A DNA stretch of 64,000 nucleotides from Parasedimentitalea maritima (GCF_005771405.1 NZ_VAUA01000005.1:62001-126000), one strand, 5' to 3'. Positions 39,048 through 49,114 are shown, counted from the first letter of the stretch. Notes: generated by a model not told the origin, from the letters alone. Numbers and translations: made by a program.

Positions 39048-39935
39048 ATGTCAGATCAACCAGTCCAGATCGGGCGGGCGGCGCTGTGGATGACTGGTGC
39101 CATTGCTTCATTCTCAGCAATGGCTATCGCAGGTCGTGAAGCAGGGTCATCGCTCGATACCTTTGAAATCATGACCTATCGCAGTTTGATTGGATTGATT
39201 ATCGTTGTTGGCGTATTGACCGTCACAGGAAGCTGGAAACAGGTATCCAGCCAACGTTTGGGCCCGCACCTAATTCGGAACACAGCCCATTTCACCGGTC
39301 AAAACCTTTGGTTTTTCGCTGTCACGATTATCCCGCTGGCTCAGGTTTTTGCGTTGGAATTCACCTCCCCCCTGTGGGTGCTGGTACTCGCCCCCTTAAT
39401 CGTAGGAGAGCGGCTGACGTCTGCCCGTGCAATCTCAGCCCTGATCGGGTTCATTGGGATCCTGATCGTGACCCGGCCAAGCCCTGACACCATAAATGCC
39501 GGGGTCATGGCTGCGGCAGGATCTGCCATTTTTTTTGCACTGACAAATTTACTGACCAAACGCCTGACACAGGTGGAACGTATCGGATCCATCCTGTTCT
39601 GGCTTACCTCCATGCAGTTGGTCATGGGGTTGATTGCTTCCGGATATGATGGCGAGATTGCTCTCCCCAGCGCATCCACCGCACCATTGTTGGTCTTGAT
39701 TGGAGTTGCTGGACTAACTGCGCATTTTTGCCTCACAAACGCCTTGGCAGTGGCTCCCGCCACGGTGGTAGTTCCAATTGACTTTACCCGCTTACCGGTT
39801 ATCGCCATACTGGGTATGCTTCTCTATAATGAGCCATTGGATCTTTGGGTATTGTGTGGCGCAATTGTCATATTTGGCGCTAACTACTTGAATATTATGG
39901 ATGCAAAAACGCCGAAAAGAGCTCGAAATACCTGA
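39048..39935 (+). CDS. EamA (DMT superfamily) transporter
   Basis: A 295-residue membrane protein with about ten transmembrane helices made of two EamA repeats; for example VFALEFTSPLWVLVLAPLIVGERL and PVIAILGMLLYNEPLDLWVL mark the ends of the two halves. Probably exports or imports small metabolites. I start at the second ATG (MSDQPVQ), since GAGGAAA is too close to the first at 39042. Monocistronic. Confidence 0.88.
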   Translation: MSDQPVQIGRAALWMTGAIASFSAMAIAGREAGSSLDTFEIMTYRSLIGLIIVVGVLTVTGSWKQVSSQRLGPHLIRNTAHFTGQNLWFFAVTIIPLAQVFALEFTSPLWVLVLAPLIVGERLTSARAISALIGFIGILIVTRPSPDTINAGVMAAAGSAIFFALTNLLTKRLTQVERIGSILFWLTSMQLVMGLIASGYDGEIALPSASTAPLLVLIGVAGLTAHFCLTNALAVAPATVVVPIDFTRLPVIAILGMLLYNEPLDLWVLCGAIVIFGANYLNIMDAKTPKRARNT

Positions 39936-40056
39936 TCAAGACCGCTGTTTTTCAATTGGCTGACAAAGCTTCCGTCTCGTCAACATTGATCTAAAGAAAT
40001 GATGTTCGCTAGTTTCACCCAACAACAATGCAGACAAAGGTCTGATGGGGGAAACT

Positions 40057-41139
40057 GTGAAACATTATCTTGCGACGTCAGCTTTGCTGGCGCTGATATC
40101 TGGTGCGGCCTCGGCCGGTGGGACTGGGCGGTCAGGTCAGAACATCAGTGTTCTGTTTGAAACGGGAAACTATGCGGAGATCTCTTATGGGAGCGTTTCG
40201 CCAGATGTTTCAGGTACGGCACTCGGCAGCTCATCAGGGGACATGTCGAAGAGGTATCCACAGCTCGGCGCCAGCTACAAGCGTGATATCAATGACCAAT
40301 TTAGCTTTGCCTTAATCTACGACCAACCCTACGGCGCGGATGTATCCTATCCTTCGGGGACAGGCTACATTTTCCAGGGATCAACAGCCGAGCTGAACAC
40401 GCACGCCGTGAGCGGAATACTGCGATACAAATTGGACACCGGATTAAGCCTGCACGCTGGACTGCGCGTTCAAACTCTAGAGGCAAAGGCGTCAATTCCG
40501 GTCCTGACTTACACCGCAAACGGTGAACGAGATACCGGCGTTGGGTATTTGGTTGGGGTTGCTTACGAAAAACCTGAAATCGCTCTGCGTGTGGCGCTCA
40601 CATATTTCTCCAAGATCAAACACGAAATGGATACCACAGAAGTCTTAGGCGGCTCGCCAACCAACTCAGTCACCAGCACTGACACACCGCAGGCTGTAAA
40701 TTTAGATTTTCAGACTGGCATAGCCGAAGGCACTTTGTTGTTTGGTGGTGTGCGTTGGGTGGACTGGTCAGCTTTTGAAATTGCACCCGTCGCTTATAAA
40801 GGGGCGACCGGTGACCCACTGGTTTCGTTTAAGAATGATACTTTCACCTATACAATCGGTGTTGGTCGAAAGTTGACAGAGAACCTGTCTGGTTCGGTTG
40901 CAATCAGCTATGAAAAGACACACGGCGACACAGTTTCCAACCTGGGGCCAACAGATGGGCGCCTTGGTGTGACGCTGGGCCTGCGGTATACCATGGACAA
41001 CATGGTGGTGTCTGGCGGGATTAACTACACCCGCATCGGCAGCGCCTCCACAGTGGTGAACAAATCGCCGCTCCTTACCTCATCCTTTACCGACAACTCA
41101 TCCATTGGTGCCGGGATCAAAGTTGGCTTTCGCTTTTAA
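40057..41139 (+). CDS. OmpP1/FadL/TodX-type outer membrane channel
   Basis: A 360-residue beta-barrel protein of the FadL family, used for uptake of long-chain fatty acids or hydrophobic compounds. The GTG start at 40057 is supported by GGGGGAAA upstream; it gives a classical signal peptide (VKHYLATSALLALISGAASA), cleaved near AG. The earlier ATG at 40045 gives four extra residues. The C-terminus ends in a beta-strand with terminal phenylalanine (GAGIKVGFRF), the outer-membrane insertion signal. Terminator follows. Confidence 0.9.
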   Translation: MKHYLATSALLALISGAASAGGTGRSGQNISVLFETGNYAEISYGSVSPDVSGTALGSSSGDMSKRYPQLGASYKRDINDQFSFALIYDQPYGADVSYPSGTGYIFQGSTAELNTHAVSGILRYKLDTGLSLHAGLRVQTLEAKASIPVLTYTANGERDTGVGYLVGVAYEKPEIALRVALTYFSKIKHEMDTTEVLGGSPTNSVTSTDTPQAVNLDFQTGIAEGTLLFGGVRWVDWSAFEIAPVAYKGATGDPLVSFKNDTFTYTIGVGRKLTENLSGSVAISYEKTHGDTVSNLGPTDGRLGVTLGLRYTMDNMVVSGGINYTRIGSASTVVNKSPLLTSSFTDNSSIGAGIKVGFRF

Positions 41140-41164
41140 CCACTTGTATCAGCACAGTTTCAGA

Positions 41165-41194
41165 AACGCCCCGTATCGCAGCGGGGCGTTTTTT
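41165..41194 (+). terminator. Terminator of the FadL-type gene
   Basis: AACGCCCCG pairs with CGGGGCGTT around an 8-base loop and is followed by a run of T residues. Confidence 0.92.
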
Positions 41195-41277
41195 GGTCTA
41201 AGGGGGCATAGGCCAGAGATTGACCCCGCGACCAGCACTGGCTAGCAAGGTCGAACAATACAAGGACGCCAGACATC

Positions 41278-42162
41278 ATGCTCTACTCATCTGCACAAGA
41301 CTGGCGTGATGCGCCCAGCAAACGTGTTTTGTTTTTCGGCATGTCTGGTCTGGGTAAAACCCATGTCAGCAACATGCTGCGTGATGCTGGACAATGGTTT
41401 CACTACTCAATCGATTATCGTATTGGCACACGCTATATGGGCGAATACATCGCGGACAATGCTAAGGCTGAGGCCATGAAAGTGCCGCTTCTGCGCGATC
41501 TTTTGTTGTCGGATTCGATCTACATTGGCTCAAATATCAGCTTTGAGAACCTGACACCGGTGGCAAGTTATCTGGGGAAACCCGGCGGCGAGTCCAAGGG
41601 TGGCATGGAAATCAGTGAATATCGACGGCGCCAGGAACAGTTCCGTTTAGCCGAAATTCACGCCCTGTTGGACACAGAGTACTTTATTGACAGAGCACAA
41701 CGGCTTTACGGCTATGACAACTTCATCTGCGACACAGGTGGGTCAATCTGCGAATGGGTCGATACCGAGAATCCTAAGGATCCGGTTCTTGCTGAACTCT
41801 CCAAACACGCCCTGATGGTCTGGATAAAAGGCGACGACGACCATACCGCCGAACTGGTGCGCCGTTTTGACCGCGCTCCAAAACCGATGTCTTATCAGCC
41901 AGAGTTTTTGACGCAGTGCTGGAATGAATATCTATTTGAAAACAACATCACTGAAGACGAAGTTGATCCTGATGATTTTATCCGTTCGACCTACGCACGG
42001 GCGCTAGCGCATCGACAACCGCGATACGCCGCGATGGCGGAAAATTGGGGCGTAACAGTCACCGCCGATCAAATCGCATCGGCAACAGATCAGTCGAGCT
42101 TCACCGACCTGATTGCCCGTTCTATCGATGCTGCTCTTGAGAGCCGAACTCAAACCACCTAA
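41278..42162 (+). CDS. P-loop ATPase/kinase-like protein upstream of metA
   Basis: A 294-residue protein with Walker A at residues 21-29 (GMSGLGKTH). The rest lacks an obvious domain name but contains a likely Walker B or acidic stretch (NFICDTGGSICEWVD) and a C-terminal helical part. It is 33 bases upstream of metA on the same strand. I recall this P-loop protein as a frequent neighbour of metA in Roseobacter genomes. A role connected to methionine synthesis is inference from the neighbour only. Confidence 0.75.
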   Translation: MLYSSAQDWRDAPSKRVLFFGMSGLGKTHVSNMLRDAGQWFHYSIDYRIGTRYMGEYIADNAKAEAMKVPLLRDLLLSDSIYIGSNISFENLTPVASYLGKPGGESKGGMEISEYRRRQEQFRLAEIHALLDTEYFIDRAQRLYGYDNFICDTGGSICEWVDTENPKDPVLAELSKHALMVWIKGDDDHTAELVRRFDRAPKPMSYQPEFLTQCWNEYLFENNITEDEVDPDDFIRSTYARALAHRQPRYAAMAENWGVTVTADQIASATDQSSFTDLIARSIDAALESRTQTT

Positions 42163-42195
42163 CTATCTTTTCCAACTGACAACCGAGATACTGAC

Positions 42196-43113
42196 ATGCC
42201 AATTAAAATACCGTCTGACCTGCCCGCCTATGACGTTCTAACGAACGAAGGTGTGATGGTGATGTCGCCGGATCAGGCGGCACGTCAGGACATACGGCCG
42301 CTAAAAATTGCCCTGTTGAATCTGATGCCCAAGAAGATCCAGACAGAAAATCAGTTTGCTCGCTTGATTGGTGCAACACCGTTGCAGATAGATCTGACCT
42401 TGATCCGCATGAGCGAACACCGCACCCGTAATACAGCAGCAGAGCACATGGCCGAATTCTATCAGCCTTTCTCAGAAGTACGGGATCGCAAGTTTGACGG
42501 TGTCATTATTACCGGCGCCCCAATTGAGCACCTTGAATTCACAGAAGTGACCTATTGGGATGAGATGCGCGAAGTGTTCGAATGGACACAAACGAATGTG
42601 CATTCCACGTTTGGCGTTTGCTGGGGCGGGATGGCCATGATCAATCACTTTCACGGAATACAAAAACACAGCCTTGACCAAAAAGCGTTTGGCTGCTTTC
42701 GGCATCAAAACTTGGCCCCGGCCTCGCCATATCTGCGGGGTTTTTCCGACGATTTCGTTGTTCCAGTGTCCAGATGGACCGAAATTCGCCAACAAGAAGT
42801 TGATGCCTGCCCTGGGCTACACACCCTGCTTGGCAGCGCAGAAGTAGGCCCCTGCTTGATCCAGGACCCAGACCATCGCGCGTTATTCATATTCAACCAT
42901 TTTGAATATGACAGTGATAGCCTGAAACAAGAATACGATCGAGATATAGCTGAGGGCTCCGCAATTAATGTTCCAGACAACTACTATCCAGATGATGACC
43001 CCAATCAAAAACCTCTGAATCGCTGGCGCAGCAATGCGCATCTGCTGTATGGAAACTGGATTAATGAGATTTATCAAACCACTCCATATGACATGGCCGA
43101 TATTGGCAAATAA
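42196..43113 (+). CDS. metA: Homoserine O-acyltransferase MetA, predicted acetyl-CoA-specific
   Basis: A 305-residue MetA-family enzyme that activates homoserine for methionine synthesis. The catalytic cysteine is C142 in [12 protein letters not shown], with a catalytic histidine-glutamate pair later ([11 protein letters not shown]). Residue 111 is glutamate (GAPIEHLEF); published work shows that glutamate at 111 gives acetyl-CoA use and glycine (as in E. coli) gives succinyl-CoA. It is therefore predicted to make O-acetylhomoserine. Often annotated as succinyltransferase. Confidence 0.95.
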   Translation: MPIKIPSDLPAYDVLTNEGVMVMSPDQAARQDIRPLKIALLNLMPKKIQTENQFARLIGATPLQIDLTLIRMSEHRTRNTAAEHMAEFYQPFSEVRDRKFDGVIITGAPIEHLEFTEVTYWDEMREVFEWTQTNVHSTFGVCWGGMAMINHFHGIQKHSLDQKAFGCFRHQNLAPASPYLRGFSDDFVVPVSRWTEIRQQEVDACPGLHTLLGSAEVGPCLIQDPDHRALFIFNHFEYDSDSLKQEYDRDIAEGSAINVPDNYYPDDDPNQKPLNRWRSNAHLLYGNWINEIYQTTPYDMADIGK

Positions 43114-43314
43114 GTCGAATTTTTTCAGTCGAAACAACGTGGTTAAATGTCAAACCTCATCTTCCAGTCGTCTCACTGAGCTCACACGGGCAGATTGCCC
43201 AATTTGACCCCAGCCATGTCCTGGCCAAATGATGTCATGCACAATTACGTCAAAGCGATTCACATTTTACCTGCGGTTACCATATAAGGGATTGAGGTCA
43301 GGAAGGTTTTCAAC

Positions 43315-44184
43315 ATGCAATTGCCATTCAACGGTGCCATCAGCGCCTACTACGAAGACGCTGCCCCAATTGAAATTCGCGAGGCTATCCGGACTGCGGG
43401 TAAAGGCAAAATATTGGACCAGAACTATCCGCATTCTGTCAGGCTTAGCCGTAAAAGTTACGAGCGTGACATGGCCAGTTTGCAAATTGAACTTGTTAAA
43501 ATGCAGGCTTGGATCAAACAATCTGGTCAACGCGTTGCAGTGCTATTTGAAGGTCGTGATGCTGCTGGTAAGGGCAGTACAATCAAAAGGTTTCGAGAGA
43601 ACCTTAATCCCCGAGGCGCTCGTGTGGTCGCCCTTGCTAAGCCCTCAGAAGCCGAACAAACGCAGTGGTATTTCCAACGCTATATAGACCACCTTCCGTC
43701 AGGCGGCGAAATCACCTTTTTCGACCGAAGCTGGTATAATCGCGGTGTTGTGGAAAAAGTGTTTGGCTTTTGCAGTGATGGTCAGCGAGAGCGTTTCTTT
43801 CGTCAGGTCGACGGATTTGAGCGGGCACTGGTAGATGACGGGATCAAGCTGTTCAAAATTTGGCTGAATGTTGGGCGTGCCGAACAGTTACAGCGCTTTT
43901 TGAAACGTGAGAAAGATCCCCTGAAGCAATGGAAACTCAGCCCGATCGACATCAATGGGCTGGAACGCTGGGACGACTATACCGGGGCAATTACAGAAAC
44001 GTTAGAGCGCACACATAGCCAGGATGCACCATGGACGGTGATCAGGTCCGAGGACAAAAAACGGGCTCGTCTTGCGGCTATACGTTACGTGCTTTCTGAA
44101 CTTGATTACGATAACAAAGACGGTAAAGCCCTTGGAACGGTTGATAAAACAATCTGTGGAGGGTTGGATATCTGGAATGCCTAA
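43315..44184 (+). CDS. ppk2: Polyphosphate kinase 2
   Basis: A 289-residue PPK2 that uses polyphosphate to phosphorylate nucleoside di- or monophosphates. Walker A is GRDAAGKG (residues 80-87) and the lid/Walker B stretch is [18 protein letters not shown] (about 139-156). A single PPK2 domain with no fused second copy. ATG at 43315 follows GGAAGG. It is directly followed, with an 8-base overlap, by a TetR-family regulator gene. The 201-base region upstream has only a small GGGCA/TGCCC hairpin. Confidence 0.93.
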   Translation: MQLPFNGAISAYYEDAAPIEIREAIRTAGKGKILDQNYPHSVRLSRKSYERDMASLQIELVKMQAWIKQSGQRVAVLFEGRDAAGKGSTIKRFRENLNPRGARVVALAKPSEAEQTQWYFQRYIDHLPSGGEITFFDRSWYNRGVVEKVFGFCSDGQRERFFRQVDGFERALVDDGIKLFKIWLNVGRAEQLQRFLKREKDPLKQWKLSPIDINGLERWDDYTGAITETLERTHSQDAPWTVIRSEDKKRARLAAIRYVLSELDYDNKDGKALGTVDKTICGGLDIWNA

Positions 44185-44794
44185 GAGAGGTTATCATCAC
44201 GGAAACCTGCGCCAAGCACTGGTCGAGGCCGCTTTGCGACTAATTGAGATCAAGGGACCAACCGGGTTCACCCTGTCCGAAGCAGCAAAGCAAGCTGGTG
44301 TAACGCCCGCAGCTGTTTACCGGCATTTTGAAGGCCGCGAAGACTTGATAGCGGAAGCCGCACGCCAAGGGTTTTCAATGTTCGCCGATCTGATGCAATT
44401 TGCATATGATAAAGGCCAGCCTTCGGCATTGGCGGCTTTCGAATCCACGGGCCGTGCCTATCTTGCATTTGCCCGCAAACACCCCGGTCACTACATTTCT
44501 ATGTTTGAAAGTGGTATTTCCGTCAACAGAACACCGGAACTCGCCGATGCCGCCGCCCGTGCCCGAGGTATATTAGAGCGTGCTGCCACTGAGTTATGCG
44601 AACATATTCCATTGCATAAACGACCACCAGCCTCGATGTTTTCTGCCCATATCTTGGCACTTAGCCATGGGGTGGTGGAGCTATATGCCCGAAACACACC
44701 AGGTACCGCGTCGCCATTCTCACCAGAAGATTTGTTGGAGTCAGGTATCGGCATTTATTTGCGTGGCTTAGGGCTGATAGACCCCGATACTTAG
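44177..44794 (+). CDS. TetR-family transcriptional regulator
   Basis: A 205-residue TetR-type protein. Helix-turn-helix: [38 protein letters not shown] (residues 27-63). The C-terminal ligand domain (about 80-200) is divergent, as usual. The ATG lies inside the end of ppk2, so the two genes are translationally coupled and the regulator may control this operon. Ligand unknown. Confidence 0.9.
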   Translation: MPKRGYHHGNLRQALVEAALRLIEIKGPTGFTLSEAAKQAGVTPAAVYRHFEGREDLIAEAARQGFSMFADLMQFAYDKGQPSALAAFESTGRAYLAFARKHPGHYISMFESGISVNRTPELADAAARARGILERAATELCEHIPLHKRPPASMFSAHILALSHGVVELYARNTPGTASPFSPEDLLESGIGIYLRGLGLIDPDT

Positions 44795-44874
44795 TACTCA
44801 TTTAACTAGACGAGCACCCTGTGATTCAGATTTTGTACCGCTTGCCCACTTTCTGCCCGACAGCAGTTTGGCGA

Positions 44875-46134
44875 ATGACTCGTTGGGTTGCAATAGGCTT
44901 GCTTTTGTCTGGATGCGGCGAAAATGTGTATGACGAACTGGAGCTTATGCCTTCGCCCACAGTTTATGTGGAAGGCGATTTGGATCCGTTTAACGACCAA
45001 GCAGCACGGCAGGTTCTATCTCATACTCAACTGTTTTATGCCACTGACCGCCGGGTAACCGGACCTAACGACAAACAGACCTATTACGCCAATGACCGAG
45101 GTATTGCGTTACGAACTGGGCTTGTAGATGTGAAAATGACGCCACCTGCAACAAGTTGGCAGGATTTGCAGCAGATCTCCCAGACGGCAGAACGTGACAT
45201 TGAGCGGACCCTTCGAGTATCTGCAGTGCATGAATTCGGGCCAATGCCATTTTCGTCAGGCGATGAACAGGGACGCCCCCTGCCCGAGCAAGCCACACGT
45301 GAAGCAGCCAGGGCCTTCACACAAAGCATAGATCGGCAGCTAGCACGGTCCGGAAACCAAGACGTGTTTATCTACGTTCACGGCTATAATGTCGACTTTG
45401 AATACCCAACTTTGGTGTCCAAGGAGCTGCAGCATTTTCTAGGCTATCAGGGTGCTTTTATCAGCTACAACTGGCCAGCGACACCAAGTCGGCTGGCATA
45501 CATTAGGGATTTGGAGACCGCTGGGGCCACACGCCGGAATTTGCGAAAACTGGTTGAACTCTTGTCAGACAAAACCCAAGCCCAACGGATTCATCTGATC
45601 GGTTATAGCGCTGGTTCCAGATTGGTGTTTGAAGTGGCCTACCAAATTGCATTGCAAAATCAAGCTTCCGGAAAACGACAAGCAAAATTGGGCCAAGTGA
45701 TCCTAATTGGCAGTGACCTAGACCGTACCTATTTCACGCAAGCCCTTGCGGATGGGTTGCTGGAGGGCATGGACCACTTAACGATCTATATGTCTAGTAG
45801 TGATGCCGCATTGAACCTCAGCAGGATCATGTTTGGGCGAAATCGATTAGGTCAAGTCGCGGCCAAAGATGAAGTCCCCGCTGGAATTGAAAATCTCCTG
45901 AAGGCAGAGCCACGATTGTCGCTCATTGATGCCAGTAATGCGTTGGGGGCAGATTTGGGCAATGGTCATTGGTATTTTCGATCTTCCCCTTGGGCCAGCA
46001 GCGATATTTTTGTGTCTCTCCTCAAGGGGCTTTCTCCAGCTGCACGAGGCTTAGCACGGGTGCAAAACAGTGCGGTATGGCAATTCCCTGCTGATTATCC
46101 TGAGCGCCTAAAGTCTGGGCTAACAGCCTACTAA
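44875..46134 (+). CDS. DUF900-type alpha/beta hydrolase lipoprotein
   Basis: A 419-residue protein with a lipoprotein signal (MTRWVAIGLLLSGCGE, cysteine in SGC). The hydrolase core has the DUF900 pattern FIYVHGYNVDFEYP, LGYQGAFISYNWPATPS, and the nucleophile elbow GYSAGSR. The substrate is not clear; members are lipases or esterases. A GTG start at 44821 is also open, but MTRWVAI gives the normal signal peptide length. Neither start has a good Shine-Dalgarno sequence. Ends near the rpsI terminator. Confidence 0.85.
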   Translation: MTRWVAIGLLLSGCGENVYDELELMPSPTVYVEGDLDPFNDQAARQVLSHTQLFYATDRRVTGPNDKQTYYANDRGIALRTGLVDVKMTPPATSWQDLQQISQTAERDIERTLRVSAVHEFGPMPFSSGDEQGRPLPEQATREAARAFTQSIDRQLARSGNQDVFIYVHGYNVDFEYPTLVSKELQHFLGYQGAFISYNWPATPSRLAYIRDLETAGATRRNLRKLVELLSDKTQAQRIHLIGYSAGSRLVFEVAYQIALQNQASGKRQAKLGQVILIGSDLDRTYFTQALADGLLEGMDHLTIYMSSSDAALNLSRIMFGRNRLGQVAAKDEVPAGIENLLKAEPRLSLIDASNALGADLGNGHWYFRSSPWASSDIFVSLLKGLSPAARGLARVQNSAVWQFPADYPERLKSGLTAY

Positions 46135-46192
46135 TCCACCCGGATGTCAGTGGACCCCATCAAAAAATACAAACATTACTGTTGCACCAAAC

Positions 46193-46222
46193 AAAAAAGG
46201 CCACGCAAATTGCGTGGCCTTT
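46193..46222 (-). terminator. Terminator of the rplM-rpsI operon (possibly bidirectional)
   Basis: AAGGCCACGCAA pairs with TTGCGTGGCCTT, a 10-12 bp stem. On the minus strand it runs into TTTTTT, so it ends rpsI; on the plus strand TTT follows, so it may also help end the hydrolase gene. Confidence 0.92.
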
Positions 46223-46242
46223 CAATAAGATACGTTCTAAAC

Positions 46243-46728
46243 TTAACGCTTGGAGAACTGGAAGCTCTTCCGGGCTTTGGCTTTACCGTATTTCTTACGT
46301 TCTACAACGCGCGAGTCACGGGTCAGGAAGCCAGCAGCCTTCAGTGCGCCACGCAGGCTGGGATCGTACAGCTGCAAAGCTTTAGAAATGCCGTGCTTGA
46401 CTGCGCCGGCCTGGCCGGACAGACCGCCACCTTTAACGGTAGCATAGACATCAAACTGGTCTTCTGTGCCAGAAATCTGGAACGGCTGACGCAGGATCAT
46501 CTGCAGAACCGGGCGTGCAAAATACACATTGATTTCACGGCCGTTGACGGTGACCTTGCCGGAACCCGGCTTGATCCATACGCGGGCAACAGCGTCTTTA
46601 CGCTTACCGGTTGCATAGGAACGGCCCAGTTCATCACGCACAGGCTCACGTGCGATGATGTCTTCGGCGACAGCTTCAACGCCAGCAACGGCGCTCAGCT
46701 CTTCGAGAGTGTTGATCTGATCAGACAT
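46243..46728 (-). CDS. rpsI: 30S ribosomal protein S9
   Basis: A 161-residue S9. The family signature is [19 protein letters not shown], and the conserved lysine/arginine-rich C-terminus (RKSFQFSKR) reaches into the P-site. The ~30-residue N-terminal extension is common in alphaproteobacteria. It is five bases downstream of rplM. Confidence 0.98.
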   Translation of the reverse strand: MSDQINTLEELSAVAGVEAVAEDIIAREPVRDELGRSYATGKRKDAVARVWIKPGSGKVTVNGREINVYFARPVLQMILRQPFQISGTEDQFDVYATVKGGGLSGQAGAVKHGISKALQLYDPSLRGALKAAGFLTRDSRVVERKKYGKAKARKSFQFSKR

Positions 46729-46733
46729 CTACA

Positions 46734-47192
46734 TTAGCTCCGGGTGTTTTTCTTGTTCATGGACTTTACGTCCAGAACGTCGGGGCTTTGCGCCTCATGG
46801 GGATGCTCGGCACCAGCGTACACACGCAGGTTTGTCATCAGCTGACGGCTGAGCTTGTTGCCCGGCAACATGCGCTTGACCGCTTGGATCATGACGCGCT
46901 CGGGGTGCTTACCCTCGAGGATCTGCTGCTTGGTACGCGACTTGATGCCACCCGGGTGACCGGTGTGCCAATAGAAATTTTCTTCGCGTTTTTTGCCGGT
47001 CATCTGCACTTTATCAGCATTGATGACGATGACATTGTCACCACAATCCATGTGAGGAGTGAAGGATGGCTTGTGCTTGCCACGCAGACGCATGGCTACA
47101 ATCGAGGCAAGACGGCCCAGCACCACGCCTTCGGCGTCGATGATGATCCATTTCTTCTCGATGTCTGCTGGGGTAGCAGAAAAGGTTTTCAT
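46734..47192 (-). CDS. rplM: 50S ribosomal protein L13
   Basis: A 152-residue L13 with the signature [28 protein letters not shown] (residues 55-82). Slightly longer than E. coli L13, as is normal here. First gene of rplM-rpsI; the 164-base region upstream toward 47356 must hold the promoter, which I could not pinpoint. Confidence 0.98.
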   Translation of the reverse strand: MKTFSATPADIEKKWIIIDAEGVVLGRLASIVAMRLRGKHKPSFTPHMDCGDNVIVINADKVQMTGKKREENFYWHTGHPGGIKSRTKQQILEGKHPERVMIQAVKRMLPGNKLSRQLMTNLRVYAGAEHPHEAQSPDVLDVKSMNKKNTRS

Positions 47193-47356
47193 GGCAGGTA
47201 AATCCTGTTTGACGTTAGAAACAACAGAGCAATTCCGTCATTCGAATTCGATTACCGGGGTTTACGGCTATCCTGCACACCAGTCAACCACACTAATTGA
47301 TATTAAATCACGTGTTTTCAGCATGTTACAAAATAGGTATTATTTTACCCCAAAAC

Positions 47357-48760
47357 CTAAACGCTAATTTGCTCAAGAGGGCTATCCAAGAGCGCCCTCA
47401 ACCGCAGCATTGCACTTTCAAACTCTGCTAAAGACACGTGGGCATTTATCGCAATACGTACGGCATTTGGTGCACGGCCATCACGAAGTGCAAATTCATC
47501 CGCTGATCGGATCTGCACCCCCTGCGCCGCAGCCGCGCGGCTAAAGGCAGCCGAACGCCAACCAGCAGGCAGCCTCAACCATACAAATGGTACCTGATCA
47601 TCCCAAGTCAGATCAAACCCACCCAGCGCGTTCACAGCGACACGTATATAGCGCGCCATCTCTTTTTGAACTGCCCGCACCAGATCCTTAGTCTTTGGAT
47701 CGCCCAAAAGAATGCAACTTAGCGCCGCAAGTGGCTGTGCCAGGCCGAAATAGCCATGCTCAGCCACCCTGCGCAGGTCTGGGCCTCGCCCTTGGGGCGC
47801 CAGAGCGAAGCCAATTCGTAGGGCTGGGGTCAAGGATTTTGAAATTGAACTGACATGCCACCCCAGCTCAGGTGCCAGGGCGCGGTAACTTGGCGCTCTT
47901 GGATCGCCCATACGATAACAGTCATCTTCGATAATCTGAATGCCATGACGACGTGCGATCCGTACAATCTCCTGCCGTCTTTCTAAAGGCGTATACAATC
48001 CGGTCGGATTGTGCACTTCTGGACTGGTACAAAGGACCAGTGCTCCGGTTTTACGGGCTGCTTTTTCCAGTGCATCGGGCAGAATGCCACATTCGTCCAT
48101 TTCAACCCCGACCACTTGCGCACGAAGAAGTTCTGCGGCACGTCGAAAACCAGCATATGATAAATCTTCGACCAAAATGGTTGGTTGCGGCCCCCGCAAC
48201 AAAGCCTGCATGACGACCATTAGGCCACTTTGCCCACCATGGGTCAACACAACCTCCTGTTCACTCAAGCTTCCCAATGGAAGCTCCGACAACCAATTCA
48301 CTACAGCCTCACGCAATGGGGTATAGGCGTCTCGTGTTGGATAGCTTAAGAACGCCAAATCAGGCCCTTGCGCAACCAGCCTCAACGCATCCCGCATCGC
48401 TGCAACCTGCCCAACATCTGGAATTCGAGGACTAAACAGGCTGATGTGTCCAGGATTTTTAATCTCGTGAATATGCAATTGCCTTGCCCATACATCATCA
48501 AGCACAGGCTTTTTGGCGGCTGCAACAAACGTTCCACGGCCAACTTCGGCTTGCAAAAGGCCTTCTTCGGTTAAAATTGAATATGCGCGCGCTACCGTCC
48601 CAGGGGTAATACCAAGTTGATATGACAATTCGCGCACCGGCGGAAGCTTTGCACCAATCGACAAAGTCCCTGAACCAACAGCCGAACGGATTGTGTCAGC
48701 CAGCTTCTTATACTTCGGACCTTTGGTATCACCAAGGTCATGAGGCCAAATTGTACCCAT
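47357..48760 (-). CDS. MocR-type (GntR/aminotransferase) regulator
   Basis: A 467-residue fusion of an N-terminal GntR winged helix (IRSAVGSGTLSIGAKLPPVRELSYQLGITPGTVARAY, about 23-59) with a fold type I aminotransferase-like domain. The pyridoxal-phosphate lysine is in SSISKSLTPALRIGF. Such regulators (PdxR, GabR) sense vitamin B6 or amino compounds. The start at 48760 is backed by GGAGGG. It is divergent from a DUF1127 gene, and direct repeats lie between them. Confidence 0.93.
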   Translation of the reverse strand: MGTIWPHDLGDTKGPKYKKLADTIRSAVGSGTLSIGAKLPPVRELSYQLGITPGTVARAYSILTEEGLLQAEVGRGTFVAAAKKPVLDDVWARQLHIHEIKNPGHISLFSPRIPDVGQVAAMRDALRLVAQGPDLAFLSYPTRDAYTPLREAVVNWLSELPLGSLSEQEVVLTHGGQSGLMVVMQALLRGPQPTILVEDLSYAGFRRAAELLRAQVVGVEMDECGILPDALEKAARKTGALVLCTSPEVHNPTGLYTPLERRQEIVRIARRHGIQIIEDDCYRMGDPRAPSYRALAPELGWHVSSISKSLTPALRIGFALAPQGRGPDLRRVAEHGYFGLAQPLAALSCILLGDPKTKDLVRAVQKEMARYIRVAVNALGGFDLTWDDQVPFVWLRLPAGWRSAAFSRAAAAQGVQIRSADEFALRDGRAPNAVRIAINAHVSLAEFESAMLRLRALLDSPLEQISV

Positions 48761-48793
48761 TACAATCCCTCCATGGACAATACATTTTCTGCT

Positions 48794-48834
48794 TTGTATC
48801 AAAAACTCCTAACACACTTGCAGGATTGTATCAA
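48794..48834. promoter_or_regulatory. Direct repeats TTGTATCAA x2, likely MocR operator
   Basis: Perfect repeats TTGTATCAA at 48794-48802 and 48826-48834, same strand, 32 bases apart (about three helical turns). MocR-type regulators such as GabR bind direct repeats of similar spacing, so this is the probable operator for the divergent genes. Confidence 0.65.
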
Positions 48835-48853
48835 CACAATATTGGAGCACACC

Positions 48854-49087
48854 ATGGTACAGCACGCTCACATGACTCAGTCTAACATGTCCTTTCTGGT
48901 TAGCCGCCCGGCTTTACCGGTGTTGGCGCAACTGGCCGTCACCTTTGCTGTGCTCATTACCAAGTGGAGCCTGCGTAAGCGAACACGAAAACATCTGCGC
49001 CACCTAACTCATACACAACTGGATGACATCGGCCTCAGCCGCGCCGAAGCCCATTATCAAGCCACTCTTCCGTTCTGGCGCCCTTGA
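48854..49087 (+). CDS. DUF1127 small protein
   Basis: A 77-residue protein with a DUF1127 domain at the C-terminus (RKHLRHLTHTQLDDIGLSRAEA, then YQATLPFWRP). The ATG at 48854 has GGAG seven bases upstream. Members are short, arginine-rich proteins, sometimes RNA-binding and linked to phosphate/carbon metabolism. A terminator follows. Divergent from the MocR regulator, which may control it. Confidence 0.85.
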   Translation: MVQHAHMTQSNMSFLVSRPALPVLAQLAVTFAVLITKWSLRKRTRKHLRHLTHTQLDDIGLSRAEAHYQATLPFWRP

Positions 49088-49114
49088 TCCCCAGGGACAC
49101 CAGAACCACTACAC

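Noticed and set aside
39341-39808. Long antisense reading frame inside the EamA transporter gene (and similar ones inside mfd and others)
   Set aside because: The sense frames encode recognisable proteins with ribosome sites; the antisense frames have no family, no ribosome site and arise from codon bias.
41195-41277. SAM-II type riboswitch before the metA operon
   Set aside because: I looked for the pseudoknot and the GCTAAA-type signature; nothing in this leader fits.
43114-43314. Pho box upstream of ppk2
   Set aside because: TGTCA-like elements occur but are 15 bases apart, not the 11 expected for PhoB direct repeats.
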